Shown here: piece by piece, positions 46,601 through 55,689 of the stretch
Numbering within the stretch: position 1 is the stretch's first letter
How the letters are laid out: every line of letters starts with the position of its first letter
Origin: Phoronis australis
Lineage: Eukaryota > Phoronida > Phoronidae
Reading direction: 5' to 3'
Assembly (NCBI GenBank): GCA_002633005.1
Contig: NMRA01000019.1
Coordinates: 58,039 to 120,038 of the forward strand
DNA: 62,000 nt
Translations under genes and position numbers: made by a program
The notes under the pieces: model-generated
Database searches by the model: none
Seen by the model: the letters and a program-made list of their open reading frames with translations, nothing else
Told to the model about the DNA's origin: nothing

Positions 46601-48562
46601 ATTATAGGGTGACGATTGCCGAAGAAACTAAATGGGTTATTTAATCGTACTGGTACTGCTGACGTGATTTAATGGACACAGTTTGCATAAACCTAACACG
46701 AACTGAAAGATTCAAATACTACTGCTCGAGTGCGGGAAGTGTCACGTCTACTTTGGTGTATCGGATTTTTGAAACAGACGACGTGAGAGGAATTCTTCAG
46801 TGATCCTTTGGTCAGATTGGCCACTGAGCATAATCCATATCTATCATACCAACCGCATTCGCGTTTTTCCTTTTCAATGTTTTATGTGGAACACGAAGGT
46901 TTCCATGGCTTAGCCCCAGTGGTGACTGAGATATAGTTCAAAACGTTCAGTCCGTTACCATGAAAACTGTAACTTGCACCTTCAGCTGAGTACTGGGTAT
47001 GACGGAGGTCTACACATAAGTTTCATCCATTCAGGGTATTTTCAATTCATTGATCATTTTAATTCGAATCATGCTATTTTCGACTTAAACAATTTGATCA
47101 ACCTTTAGTCAAGTGCTATAAACATTAATGTTCCTTGGTTTTTACCAAAACGTTCAATGCTCCTGTATCCGGATATAGTCGCAGTTTTACATACAGGCGC
47201 TTGGGCTTAGATAGGCGCATTTACAGTAGTGCATTTGCAGTGTATCAACATTTATCTTGTTCACGTGTTCATGACATTTTTACATTTCTTTGGCAGGAGT
47301 AATCCCACTACTAATGATCAAGGCGAAAAGAGAGAAAGCATTGGAGGTATGTAACCCAGTCAAAAGTACATTGTTACTGTTATTCTCAACAGCATGCGCG
47401 TACCAAGGGGGGGGGGGGAGGCTCGGGGGGCTCGAACGAGCCCCCCAGTTGGAGCCCCCCATTTGGCGAACTGGGCAAAACGGTCCGCCTCAGAGAAACA
47501 AAACTGAAAAGGCACAGACGCAGAGTGTAGGTGGTACCCCGTTTTTATTTTTTCCTCTCGCTTTTTTGTCCAGGTCCACATCGCCAGAAATTCGCGCCCC
47601 CCTATTAAAGGCTGGGTGGGCGCATGAACAGTGGTCCATATTATACGTCTAACACCGTCATGTTAGTTGATTTCGGTATCATTCATGGTACAGCAGGCAT
47701 CGATCACCACTTCTATTGCTGAGGCCAGTGGGTATAACAAGAATATGATGTACAAATCTACCAAATTATCATGAATAGATCAAAATCTGTGCGACCCACC
47801 GCAGAGAGGGACAGACTAATATTTTTGAGTTGTACACCCTTGTCCACACAGTCAACATGGAGTCTCTAGATATCTACAATAGAATTTGCGTTCAAGAGTG
47901 TTTTTCTAATCATCGTTACGTTCTTTTTAGAACAGACTTCCTAACTCAACTTCGTTTTGCAATTGGATGAGATTTTCTTTGAAACATCGTATAATAATTG
48001 GAATTTTCCTTCATTCCAAGAAGCGTCCGGGCTCAGGAGCACACCGTGTCGCATTCTACGAAACAATTTGAAATGGATTCATTCAATCTCTCAGCGCCGA
48101 TCGTTGCCTTTGTTCGTTTCAGTTCCTGTCTTAGCCGGAAGTATCGGTGCGGGTGTTGGTATTCTCTTAGTACTGGTTCTTACAGTCGCCTACGTCATCT
48201 GCAGGTAACAAAGACCACAACGCTTCTGGAGTGGCGTGTAATTTAATTGTCTGCCAGTTTTCTAGTCCCCATTATCATTAGTTGTTTCATAATTAGACTG
48301 ATAATTTTCACATGGAAATTTTGCTCTAATGGCATCTTTGAAATTATTTTAGAGAAGTTTTAACTCATTTGTTTCCGTTGTGTGCAGGCGGAGACACCAT
48401 TCAGGAGAAGACGGGACTACGCTCAGTGTCAACCCAGTCTACGAAAGAGCGTCACCGACGTTTACTTCAACAGATCCATTTCAAAGTTACATTGTAGTCA
48501 ATTCACCAAGTTCTGAGCAAAAAAATAAATTCCCAGTTGGACAAAAATATAATTGGCAATAA
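40544..48562 (+). CDS. gene B: lectin/CUB/mucin-stalk single-pass receptor, ten exons
   Basis: Ten exons join in one frame with GT-AG borders: 40544-40667, 41982-42287, 43691-44050, 44361-44457, 44765-44890, 45445-46086, 46351-46461, 47297-47346, 48123-48204 and 48388-48562 (TAA). The product is 690 residues: signal peptide (MESLKYQFAY start, hydrophobic LCSVWIILSF core), SUEL/galactose-lectin-like domain, CUB-like domain, long Thr/Ser mucin stalk, one membrane helix and a 58-residue tail. The order predicts a cell-surface recognition receptor with a heavily O-glycosylated stalk. Ligand and pathway are unknown. Gene A upstream shares its stalk, membrane and tail plan. The short tail is followed immediately by a second open frame (48553-48786) with more tyrosine motifs, so a frame error may have cut the tail. 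The receptor role is inferred; exon joins are supported by phase. Confidence 0.75.
41194..41282 (+). mobile_element. CATGCGCG-type MITE copy 3 (internally deleted)
   Basis: An 89-bp copy with termini CATGCGCGCACCC and GGGTGCGCGCAG, a poly-G run and the CTCGAATTCCTGAC and CACCTTTTGGTA motifs, but missing the second half. GCGAAG at 41188-41193 and 41283-41288 flanks it as a 5-6-bp target duplication. It lies in gene B intron 1. Confidence 0.8.
41739..41905. repeat. CCCTCC-rich microsatellite containing an N
   Basis: A pyrimidine run of CCCTCC, CTGCCTCC and CCTCCGTCGCTGACT units with an ambiguous base at 41827. It sits 75-240 bases before the lectin exon acceptor, so length variation could affect splicing. 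The N shows that the assembly struggled here. Confidence 0.9.
41982..42287 (+). CDS. gene B exon 2: SUEL/galactose-binding-lectin-like domain
   Basis: A 102-residue cysteine-containing module. Its C-terminal half reads ARLCSGERECVV, then a GGYSN turn and ILVVFYTC, following the SUEL-type lectin pattern C-x-G-x-x-x-C-x-V ... Y-L-x-V-x-Y-x-C. Five or more cysteines could form the family's disulfides. Family members bind rhamnose or galactose and occur in sea urchin egg lectin and latrophilins. The N-terminal part is diverged, so sugar binding is not certain. The CCCTCC microsatellite just upstream forms an extended pyrimidine tract before the acceptor. Confidence 0.6.
43691..44050 (+). CDS. gene B exon 3: CUB-like domain
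   Basis: A 120-residue module, phase 1 at both ends, like many shuffled extracellular domains. GTIKSRRYPHND resembles the CUB opening G-x-I-x-S-P-x-Y-P, followed by a Cys, alternating hydrophobic strands (LWIVEVDF), a second Cys pair, then NIAIQLKID and GRFALLF like the CUB close (V-x-F-x-S-D...G-F-x-x-x-Y). Several N-glycosylation sites (NDS, NTS, NDT). CUB modules mediate protein or carbohydrate contacts in developmental and immune proteins. Confidence 0.6.
45445..46086 (+). CDS. gene B mucin-stalk exon with six 36-residue repeats
   Basis: Encodes about 213 residues made of six tandem units of about 36 residues (one is a residue or two shorter). The core is SSLTTDD, then xxQSTTGNHETS, then LTTxTTKQTSEL. 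Thr and Ser make up well over a third, predicting dense O-glycosylation. The same motif occurs once in each flanking exon (44765-44890 and 46351-46461), with the same entering and leaving phases, so the array probably grew first by exon duplication and then inside one exon. Gene A has single-copy versions at 31651-31725 and 32120-32200. Confidence 0.8.
47393..47626 (-). mobile_element. CATGCGCG-type MITE copy 4
   Basis: A 234-bp copy in reverse orientation, from CATGCGCG to GGGTGGGCGCATG, flanked by AACAG on both sides (47388-47392 and 47627-47631). It contains long G and C runs with a GGGGGGCTCGAACGAGCCCCCC palindrome-like core, and the shared GGTCCGCCTCAGAGAAACA and GGTCCACATC boxes. It lies 46 bases after the short stalk exon of gene B. 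Confidence 0.85.
48123..48204 (+). CDS. gene B transmembrane exon
   Basis: Encodes VPVLAGSIGAGVGILL continuing to VLTVAYVICR, a single membrane helix with GxxxG-type spacing (GSIGAGVG) that can promote helix pairing. Same phase pattern as the gene A membrane exon, and similar outer IPVP/VPVL start. Confidence 0.8.
48388..48562 (+). CDS. gene B cytoplasmic tail exon
   Basis: A short tail starting RRHHSGED, with NPVY, an NPxY-type endocytic or PTB-binding motif, and SYIVV, a YxxV motif. It ends at TAA 48560-48562, directly overlapping another open frame. Confidence 0.7.
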
Positions 48563-48786
48563 GGCAAATGGAAATGGAACAGACAACACACGGTGATAAG
48601 GACTTTACTGGTACTGAAAGACAACTATCAGCCACCTACAAAACACTGGACGATCAGCACCGCAGCGATATGGTTATGAAACGGCAGTTGACGGTTCTTG
48701 ATACTGTACACAATACGTGCACAAAGGAGTGCATAGCTAATGAATCATTCCCGCTTTACAATGAACTCGAGACTGTTGTGAAGTGA
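48553..48786 (+). pseudogene. out-of-frame continuation of the gene B tail
   Basis: A 77-codon open frame, shifted by one base relative to the gene B tail and overlapping its stop. It is hydrophilic and contains TYKTL and LYNEL tyrosine motifs before ending in ELETVVK. Composition and motifs resemble the gene A tail. It probably encodes the rest of the gene B tail, separated by an indel at about 48550-48562. Whether this is real or an assembly error cannot be decided here. Confidence 0.45.
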
Positions 48787-49736
48787 TTTCCCAAGTAGCG
48801 AAATAGCAAATCAGACTCTTAACAAGACTGTGTTTGAAATATCCTCGAGTCTTGAAAGTCACCAAGGTGAGACTAAATCAAAACCATTTCGAAAGGAGAG
48901 ATGCTATGAGCAAGAAGTGTGGTACAGGAATGATCACGGGAAAAGACGTCAGCTGTAAACCACAACAAAACGTCTGCAGGGCTTTTGGTTAGCATTTGCG
49001 CCCAAACATTTGTGGTTGAGTTGATGACCGGACTAAGTTTTGCTTGGAATACCTTTTAAAGAGATTTGAGTGTTCAGTATCTTCCTGAACTATTTACTTT
49101 ATGCGACACTAAATTTTAACGAGTTCATTATATGACGTGATTATGGAAAACAAAGGCAAGGTGTGGCATGTTTGTAAAGTAATTCTTTATGCCTATAAAG
49201 AAGATGTGATCAACATAGTTTTATTTGGTCATTTGACTCGCATAATACATTCTCATGCCATTCATGTAGTCTTTGTAACATTTGTAACAACAGTCATTTT
49301 TCAGCAAACCGCTGATAGGAATTTGTTTAAAATTGATCTTAATAAAACAGTTTTAAGAATAATTTTCCTATCTATCTCAGAAGAGGCGCAAAATAAAAAT
49401 TCTGTTGAAAACGACATTTTTAAGTCTTTTGTGCAATGTTCCGTTTTCGCGAGCGTCTCTCGTTTGAGGAAAGGGGGGAGAGGGGGGTAAACTTGTCAAA
49501 GCCGGTATGACACAGCTGGCAGTTCACAATGAGGGAAGGGGGAGGGGTTGGTCAACGTGTCAGTGACATAAGCCAAAGAGGGTGGGAGGGAGTGAACTGT
49601 TAATATTCCTAGATCTCTAATATTTGTGTATACTGGCTTCAAATGTTCGTGTATGCAAATATTGTTGCGCAAAATACTGGCTTTTGCTCGGTCTGCCTTC
49701 ATGTCATCTCGTAAGCAAATATTTAATAGTTATGGT
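48787..49736. other. gene B 3' region
   Basis: Probable 3' untranslated and downstream sequence. AATAAA-type motifs occur at about 49342 and later. Purine-rich GGGGGGAGAGGGGGG lies at about 49470-49490. No independent gene seen. Confidence 0.4.
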
Positions 49737-49892
49737 CAGTGGTTTAGTGGTAAAATTAGAGGTAAGTAGGCGCCCAAAGCCCATCGTATCACCTTGAGCA
49801 CTAAACGTAACTTACGGTGCGTAGGCGCTACGTTCGAATGCCAAATGGTGGTTGGCTGCTCCTACGTGCTCCTAAACCCCACTACAGCACTG
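49737..49892 (+). mobile_element. hAT-type MITE copy 1
   Basis: Begins CAGTGGTTTAGTGG and ends CCACTACAGCACTG. Flanking GTTATGGT (49729-49736) and GTTATAGT (49893-49900) agree at seven of eight bases, an 8-bp target duplication as in hAT elements. Its interior (TAAAATTAGAGGTAAGTAGG, CGTTCGAATGCCA) matches the copies at 55340 and 58345. Confidence 0.85.
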
Positions 49893-52800
49893 GTTATAGT
49901 TAGTCACTGAACACACGTCTGCTGTTTGGTGCAGGTGAACATTTGTTCTCGGTTGTCCCCAGTGTCATATTCCATACCGTGATAGGATTCCATTTCCATC
50001 ACCAACTAACCATTGGCAATGCCTATCAGCAATTTTTACAGTTGGCCGCCCCAATAAACTCTGAAGCGTTTTTATGCGTAACTGAGTGTTTCGATGTTCT
50101 TGATGGAAATGGAAATACATCTATCAGGGTAAGGAATATTATGAGACTGGCGGTTGTGCATCTCTTAAACAGGAGAACGGATCTACTATGAAATTTTCAG
50201 GTAGTTTGCTTCTTGCCTTGTCCTTCAAAACGCAGTTAGGAATGGTTTTTAAAATGTTTCGCTTATGGGTGAAGGGGCATCAAATATAGGATAGTACTTC
50301 GTGATTTCCTAAAAACGCAAGAGCTGCATAGTACAATATCGAAATGATAATTTTAATTTAGAAAAATTGGTAAAGAGGTCTTGAGATTTCATCTTGAAAA
50401 AAATTTTCATCAAAAGGACTTTGGTCATATTATTTATGACGTTCTTTATTTTTTGCTAAATTTCACTGAAAAGATATGGCCACGTGACCCAATCGATGGC
50501 AGTCCTGAATCGAATTGTACAGCATTTTACTTTCAGAAAATATGTACTTTTCCTCGAGTTAAATTTCACAGATTTGCAGATACTTGGATGAGTGCACAGA
50601 CTTGTCAGTAAAGCCCTATGTATTCTTATATAGTGCATGCAACTGAGTATCCATGATTGTTCTGTGCAATATTTTGGATTTTCAGTTAGGGCATATACCA
50701 GTGTTCTCCACGATATTACCGTTGCCATGAAACAGACCAATAAGCTGCTTGTCAGAAGCCAATTCAGCATGGTTTTCAGGGAATTCTAGATGAGTTATCG
50801 GAACAAATTTCTGTTCAAACAAAGGATAAGAACGCGATGCCGTAAGTTTGTAAGTTTGAACACGTCTCTGTGAAGAAAGTTGTTTTTATAACCACAAGAG
50901 AATGGTTTATAGTGGCGTTAAGCAATGAAATTGTTCTATAAGTCTGTAGAACTGAAGCCAAATAATCAAATCAATTTTTTGACAAGAAATAATTGTCCTC
51001 TGACGACCACGTAGCGCATTTCCCTGTTTGTTCGTGGTAAGTTGCTCTGTGACTGATTGTGGTCTAGCGTCCGTGGTAAGGATTGATTGTGCGTGGTAAA
51101 GAGTTGTCATGGTTCGTGGTGGTGGTTTCACGGGGGGGGGGTAATGGTTCTGATCAGTGGTAATAGTTTGTTTGCCGTTTACCCCTGAAGAGAGAGTCTT
51201 TGATGTCGCATCACCGCACAACAATACTCAGATCTGTTTTGTGCTGTTAATGAAATTCTCAAAATACCCCGTTGCGTTCGTTATATTGGAGTATATCATT
51301 TCTGATGACAATAAATTGCTGCCTTTGAGTTCAAATTGAAACTAGTTGGCCTACGAATCGTGAGTAGAAAGTTACTGGCCTGCATTCATAGAAGTTCACA
51401 GTTCAAGGGTACCTAATTAGTTTCATGAGTTGTAATAAAGTTTTGTAGTGTACACCTCGTTCATAGACAATTTCCTAGGCCAAGTGCATCATTCAAGTTA
51501 AACGTATGACTGGATTCCTGACAGCGATTGAATAAGGCTGAGTAACAGGTGTCACCCGTAGCTGCCGGTGGGTCGTCCATTTTTGTTGAGACAATTGTTT
51601 TGTCTCCGCTGCATGTACCTATACAAGTTTCGGAAAACTTAATACGTGGCTTTGCATAGATCACATTACATGTCTTTCTTTAGGTTGTTTGCCCTTAGTT
51701 TTTGTGCACATTTGTAAAGGTGTCAAACGGTTTGAACGATGTACCGATGTGGGAAGTTCTGAACACCGTGCTGTTCGTAATTCTTCAGAAAGTCTCTCTA
51801 CATACGGAATACTAGGTATCCCCAGTGGCGGATCTAGGATGTGAGGGTGGGGGCCAACATTTTGTCTACTCAGTTGTAGAGGCACGTAGCGCCGAATGGG
51901 AGAAGGTCGGGAGGAGGGTTTCCCCCTCTTCCGCCCTCTGTAAACATATAAGCGTTTTCCTTGATTTCTGAAGTATAATCATCCCTGAAAGAAATTTTTA
52001 AGTAAAAAAAATATCAATTCTTGTTTTAAATCATTTGAACTGTTTAACCGCGGTACTGCCGCCTGTGATTCAAGAATGGAAAATTCGTAAAATTGCATAA
52101 ACTCGAACTCACAATCTATTGGACAGCGCGTGCTTTCTTCCATTGCGCCACCACGCTTCTAACTAAATCACTTTGCTAAGAGACATACTTGTATATGGTC
52201 CAAGCGTTCGCGTGCAAATGTTTACTACAAGCTTTATATTTTGTGGAATCACTTCGTAGCAATAGTTGTTGTGTTAAAAACAGTCTGAAGTTGCTCAAAA
52301 ATCAAACCCGTTTTTCGTGTTGGCATTAACCACGCGCTTGCTTTGAAATTCGTTTTAATTTTAATGTATGACAAAGAGAGAATTATGTGTTTCTGAGTGA
52401 TTCACTAAGGCTTCGATTACAATTTTCATCTTCATAGTCACTCAACTTTCGATTTCTTTGAAAAAACAAAATAGTTTTCTTCATTGCACAGTGGAGCCGA
52501 TGACGGTAACGGAGCGGTAATGTGCAGCGCCACTGCCGATCGCCTGGGATATCTCATGCATATCGATCGGAAGCGGCATTACTTAGCCAAAGTTACCGTT
52601 ACGATTGCGCCGGTTGTCTGACTCGACACTTGAAATCGGATCCGATCCCCCCCATACACGCACGCGCTCACACAAACTAAAACTCCCCACAATATCAAAT
52701 CTGGTTTCGTTCGTATAACGTAAATTACCAGGGTTAAGTAATAAACTACAAGTAAACATTTCCTCACGCTTTTGCTGTTTTATATTTGTGGCTGCCAAAG

Positions 52801-53426
52801 TCAGCCTATGATAGCCTACGCGAATTACGTCTAAAAATAAACAAAACACCGATCCCCAGGATGAACGTTGGCTAATTTGGGGGATCCTTCCCTACTGACA
52901 CGACCAAAAAGTCGCCCGTTGGTATATACTCTTTTCATGCCAGCCTCTAAACCGATTTGCTGCAGCTCCATTTTGACACCTTCCATTCCGGCTTCCATTC
53001 ACGGTGTTACGGTATTTTGTCAAAGACCAATGATACTTTTGGATACTTATGTCAAGCACGCGCAAATTGAATGTTCAGCATTAGTTCAGTTATAGTCGGA
53101 CGGGCGAGTTCAAAACTGGTCGACAATTTACCGCTCTGGCCGTTTTACTTTGGACTTCGGTCTCTGCCTGCCACGGGTATTTGGAATACTCTTACTTATT
53201 GCTTGGTCGTCTCGACATGTCAAGTTTTCACGAGTCATGAGATACAACTTGACTGACAACATGTAAGTTTATCTTACTAGGCGAAGTGGTAAACGCAGAG
53301 TCCATTTGAAAAGCGAACATCTTCTTGAAATTAAAATAGAACAACGAACGCCTAATGAAAATGTGCCAATGGTCATCCCGTTATTAACTGGTTGAGGATT
53401 GGACGGACGGTCTGCTACGCTGTTTC
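49893..53426. other. non-coding; repeat fragments
   Basis: Mostly unassigned. It contains CGTGGTAAG-type short repeats at about 51030-51130, a dispersed repeat at 51481-51572 (related to 61825-61915), a minus-strand tRNA-like head at 52098-52158, and G/C runs. No exon was supported. Confidence 0.4.
52098..52158 (-). mobile_element. minus-strand tRNA-like SINE head
   Basis: Read on the minus strand it has an A-box TGGCGCAATGG and a B-box GTGAGTTCGAGTTT at tRNA spacing, with wording close to the SINE head at 7953-8024. The 3' acceptor strand does not pair, so it is a decayed tRNA or SINE rather than a gene. Confidence 0.4.
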
Positions 53427-54775
53427 GTTACTTAAAGGCGAAGGCAACCTTTTTCATGTCACTTTTACTTAGTTTTAGCAAAAATAGGTTCGTTGATTAT
53501 CCCAGACACATTTTTCACTTAATTACAGCTTTTTTGATTAATATCTCATCCTCTACTCCGGAAGTGACGTTTTGGGAGGCAAGAGTTTCGCGTCAATTTC
53601 TTTTCATTATAGTCGGACTGTGAGAGCTGTCGAGTCAGTCATTGCTCTACCTCGGTTGTGATAAGTTCGGTCGTCGTTTAATTTTGTTTACAAGTCAGTC
53701 AACATGGCACGCTGTTGCTGCGTGCTGGGATGTACTCATTATCGTCTCACACCCGCTTTGGGTACCTGCCGTCGCTTTCCGAAGGATGACACACTTCGCC
53801 GTACTTGGCTAGCTCGTTCATGTGAAGAACGCAGAGCTACCCGTCCACGCAACGTACAAAGCAGTGGAGGGTTACCGAGTGGGTGGCAAGCATTTTCTGC
53901 CGTCAGATTACGACAGAGATATGTACGCTGAATTGATGAAGGTCCCTGCGAAACAACGCCTGAAGAAGGGTACCATACCGTCGCTGTTGATTCCCGGCAG
54001 TGCCCCGTCGCCAACCCCGAAAAGTGCGTTTTTGAAGCGAGAAGCCTTGTGAGCTGTGGCCACTATATATAGTGACTGGAGGCACTTCATCTACTGTCAC
54101 CCTTGCCTCCGAACGTACCCCTTTGCGTGCAATTCCGGGAACTAGCAGTGATTCGCCCTGTGTTGTTGTCTCTAGCCCAGAGCCTGTAAGCAGCTCCGCA
54201 CCGATGTTGAGTAGTGGGAGTGAATACAGGCCCAGTTCGACACCCAGTGAAGAGGACAGTTCGTCATCCAGTGAACAGATCGGTGAGCCTAAGTTTGATA
54301 AGTTTATTGTGGACTTGCATTGGAACTATTTAGAAGGTGCCAGGTGTGAGGCGAGGGAGTCTAACGGCGGGATGTAAGCAGTTTGGGTGCTCAGATCACC
54401 CTCCAGTGGGACAGTGTCGCGGGACACTCGGGCAAGTGGGACAGTTCTTCCTCTGAACGTGAGACGATGAGTACACCCCAGTACGCAGCAACAGCGTGGC
54501 ATGTTGACTGACTCGTTAGCAAAAGCAAACGACGACCGAACATATCACAATTGAGGTAGAACAATGACTGACTCGACTGCTCTCACAGTCAGACTATATG
54601 AAAAGAAATTGGCGCGAAATTCTTGCCTCCCAAAACGTCACTTCCGGAGTAGACGACGGGTAATTAATTAAATTACGAAAAGCAGTAAATAAGTGAAAAA
54701 TATGTCTGGGATAATCAACGTACCTTATTTTTGCTAACAATGACATGAAAAAGGTTGCCTTCGCGTTTAACTGTA
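53427..54775 (+). mobile_element. THAP-domain DNA element with ~310-bp inverted arms
   Basis: The left arm (about 53427-53748) and right arm (about 54461-54775) are inverted repeats sharing GCGAAGGCAACCTTTTTCAT, CAGACACATTTTTCACTTA, ACTCCGGAAGTGACGTTTTG and GTTCGGTCGTCGTTT. A broken THAP-type coding region lies between them. The arms reach into coding sequence: the right arm carries, on the minus strand, a second THAP start (ATG at 54502-54500 followed by codons for CCCVLGC). THAP zinc fingers are the DNA-binding domains of P-element-type transposases, so this is probably a non-autonomous or rearranged P-like element. Target duplications were not identified. Confidence 0.75.
53704..54377 (+). 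pseudogene. broken THAP zinc-finger ORF
   Basis: Starts MARCCCVLGCTHY, then RRFPKDD and TWLAR, the N-terminal half of a THAP domain (first Cys pair and conserved Trp). The frame then shifts near 53820-53850 and continues as KHFLPSDY, then TIPSLL, the C-terminal half with the AVPTIF-like box. The Cys expected before KHF reads as Gly. A further Ser/Thr-rich stretch in a shifted frame (54072-54377) could be the linker. No transposase catalytic domain is present. Frame breaks and the missing Cys make it non-functional as written. Confidence 0.75.
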
Positions 54776-55339
54776 TTCGCAAACCCTGGCTTGAGCGATC
54801 AAAACCAAAACTGGGTGGCGTAAAATGTAAAAAAAGACTGGCATTCAAGGATGGCATTGTCTTTTTTTTACTCAGATCTGAGAGTTTAATCAAAACGCAT
54901 GTTTAGCTAAATAACGAGGGAAATTCCATTTATAATCAACATATGTCCATAGCAAATTTACGTGCGTCACAGGCCCGTTACCAGAGATAAAAAGGAAACT
55001 CCAAGGTTGGCGAAAGTACAAGGAATACGATAATAAATACATTGAAATAAGTAAAAAATAATGATTTCTGGTAGGATGGTAAGATGGGCAATGACAATCG
55101 CCGCAACAGATGCATGACAGCCCATGCACGTCTGCAGAGACGCACAAAATAAGAGCCAGCGGATTGGCTCGAAACTGAAATATTGTGCATGGCTACTTCA
55201 CAGTATGTTGCCGGATGACCAACCCTAACTCTGGGTGCCAAACCCGGAGGGTGAACAACGTGTGTCCATGTCCAGGTACAGCTGCCGAGTGTTCTATCAC
55301 CCAGGGGCGGATCCAGGATTTTGAGTTCGGGGGGACAGG

Positions 55340-55481
55340 CAGTGCTGTAGTGGTAAAATTAGAGGTAAGTAGGCGCCCAAAGCCGTATCACCTTGAGCAC
55401 TGAACGTGACTTACGGTGTGTAGGCGTTACTTTCGAATACCAAAAAGTGGTTGGCTGCGCCTACGCCCCACTACAGCACTG
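55340..55481 (+). mobile_element. hAT-type MITE copy 2 (cleanest copy)
   Basis: A 142-bp element with perfect 14-bp inverted termini CAGTGCTGTAGTGG and CCACTACAGCACTG and an exact 8-bp target duplication GGGACAGG (55332-55339 and 55482-55489). CAGTG ends and 8-bp duplications are hAT hallmarks. It carries no coding sequence, so it must have been moved by a transposase made elsewhere. Confidence 0.92.
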
Positions 55482-55689
55482 GGGACAGGGCAGAGTAAAT
55501 AGCCACGATTTTGCCCGTCAGACATTCACAACCCCGAACTGCCAAATGGAATCTGGGATAATTTTAAGGGGGCCATGGCGGTAGATACTGTTGAGTATAA
55601 AATACACATTAACTATGAAATAAAGTAAAGTAACAATCGTGGAAAATAGTAATGTAGGAAAATCAGAGGGATGGTATAAAGATTGGAAT

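Noticed and set aside
47290-47652. A 120-codon frame overlapping a gene B stalk exon
   Set aside because: Only 47297-47346 is exonic, and in another frame; the rest reads through a donor site and a MITE.
53399-54893. Two similar peptides on opposite strands around the THAP element
   Set aside because: They are translations of its inverted non-coding arms, not genes.
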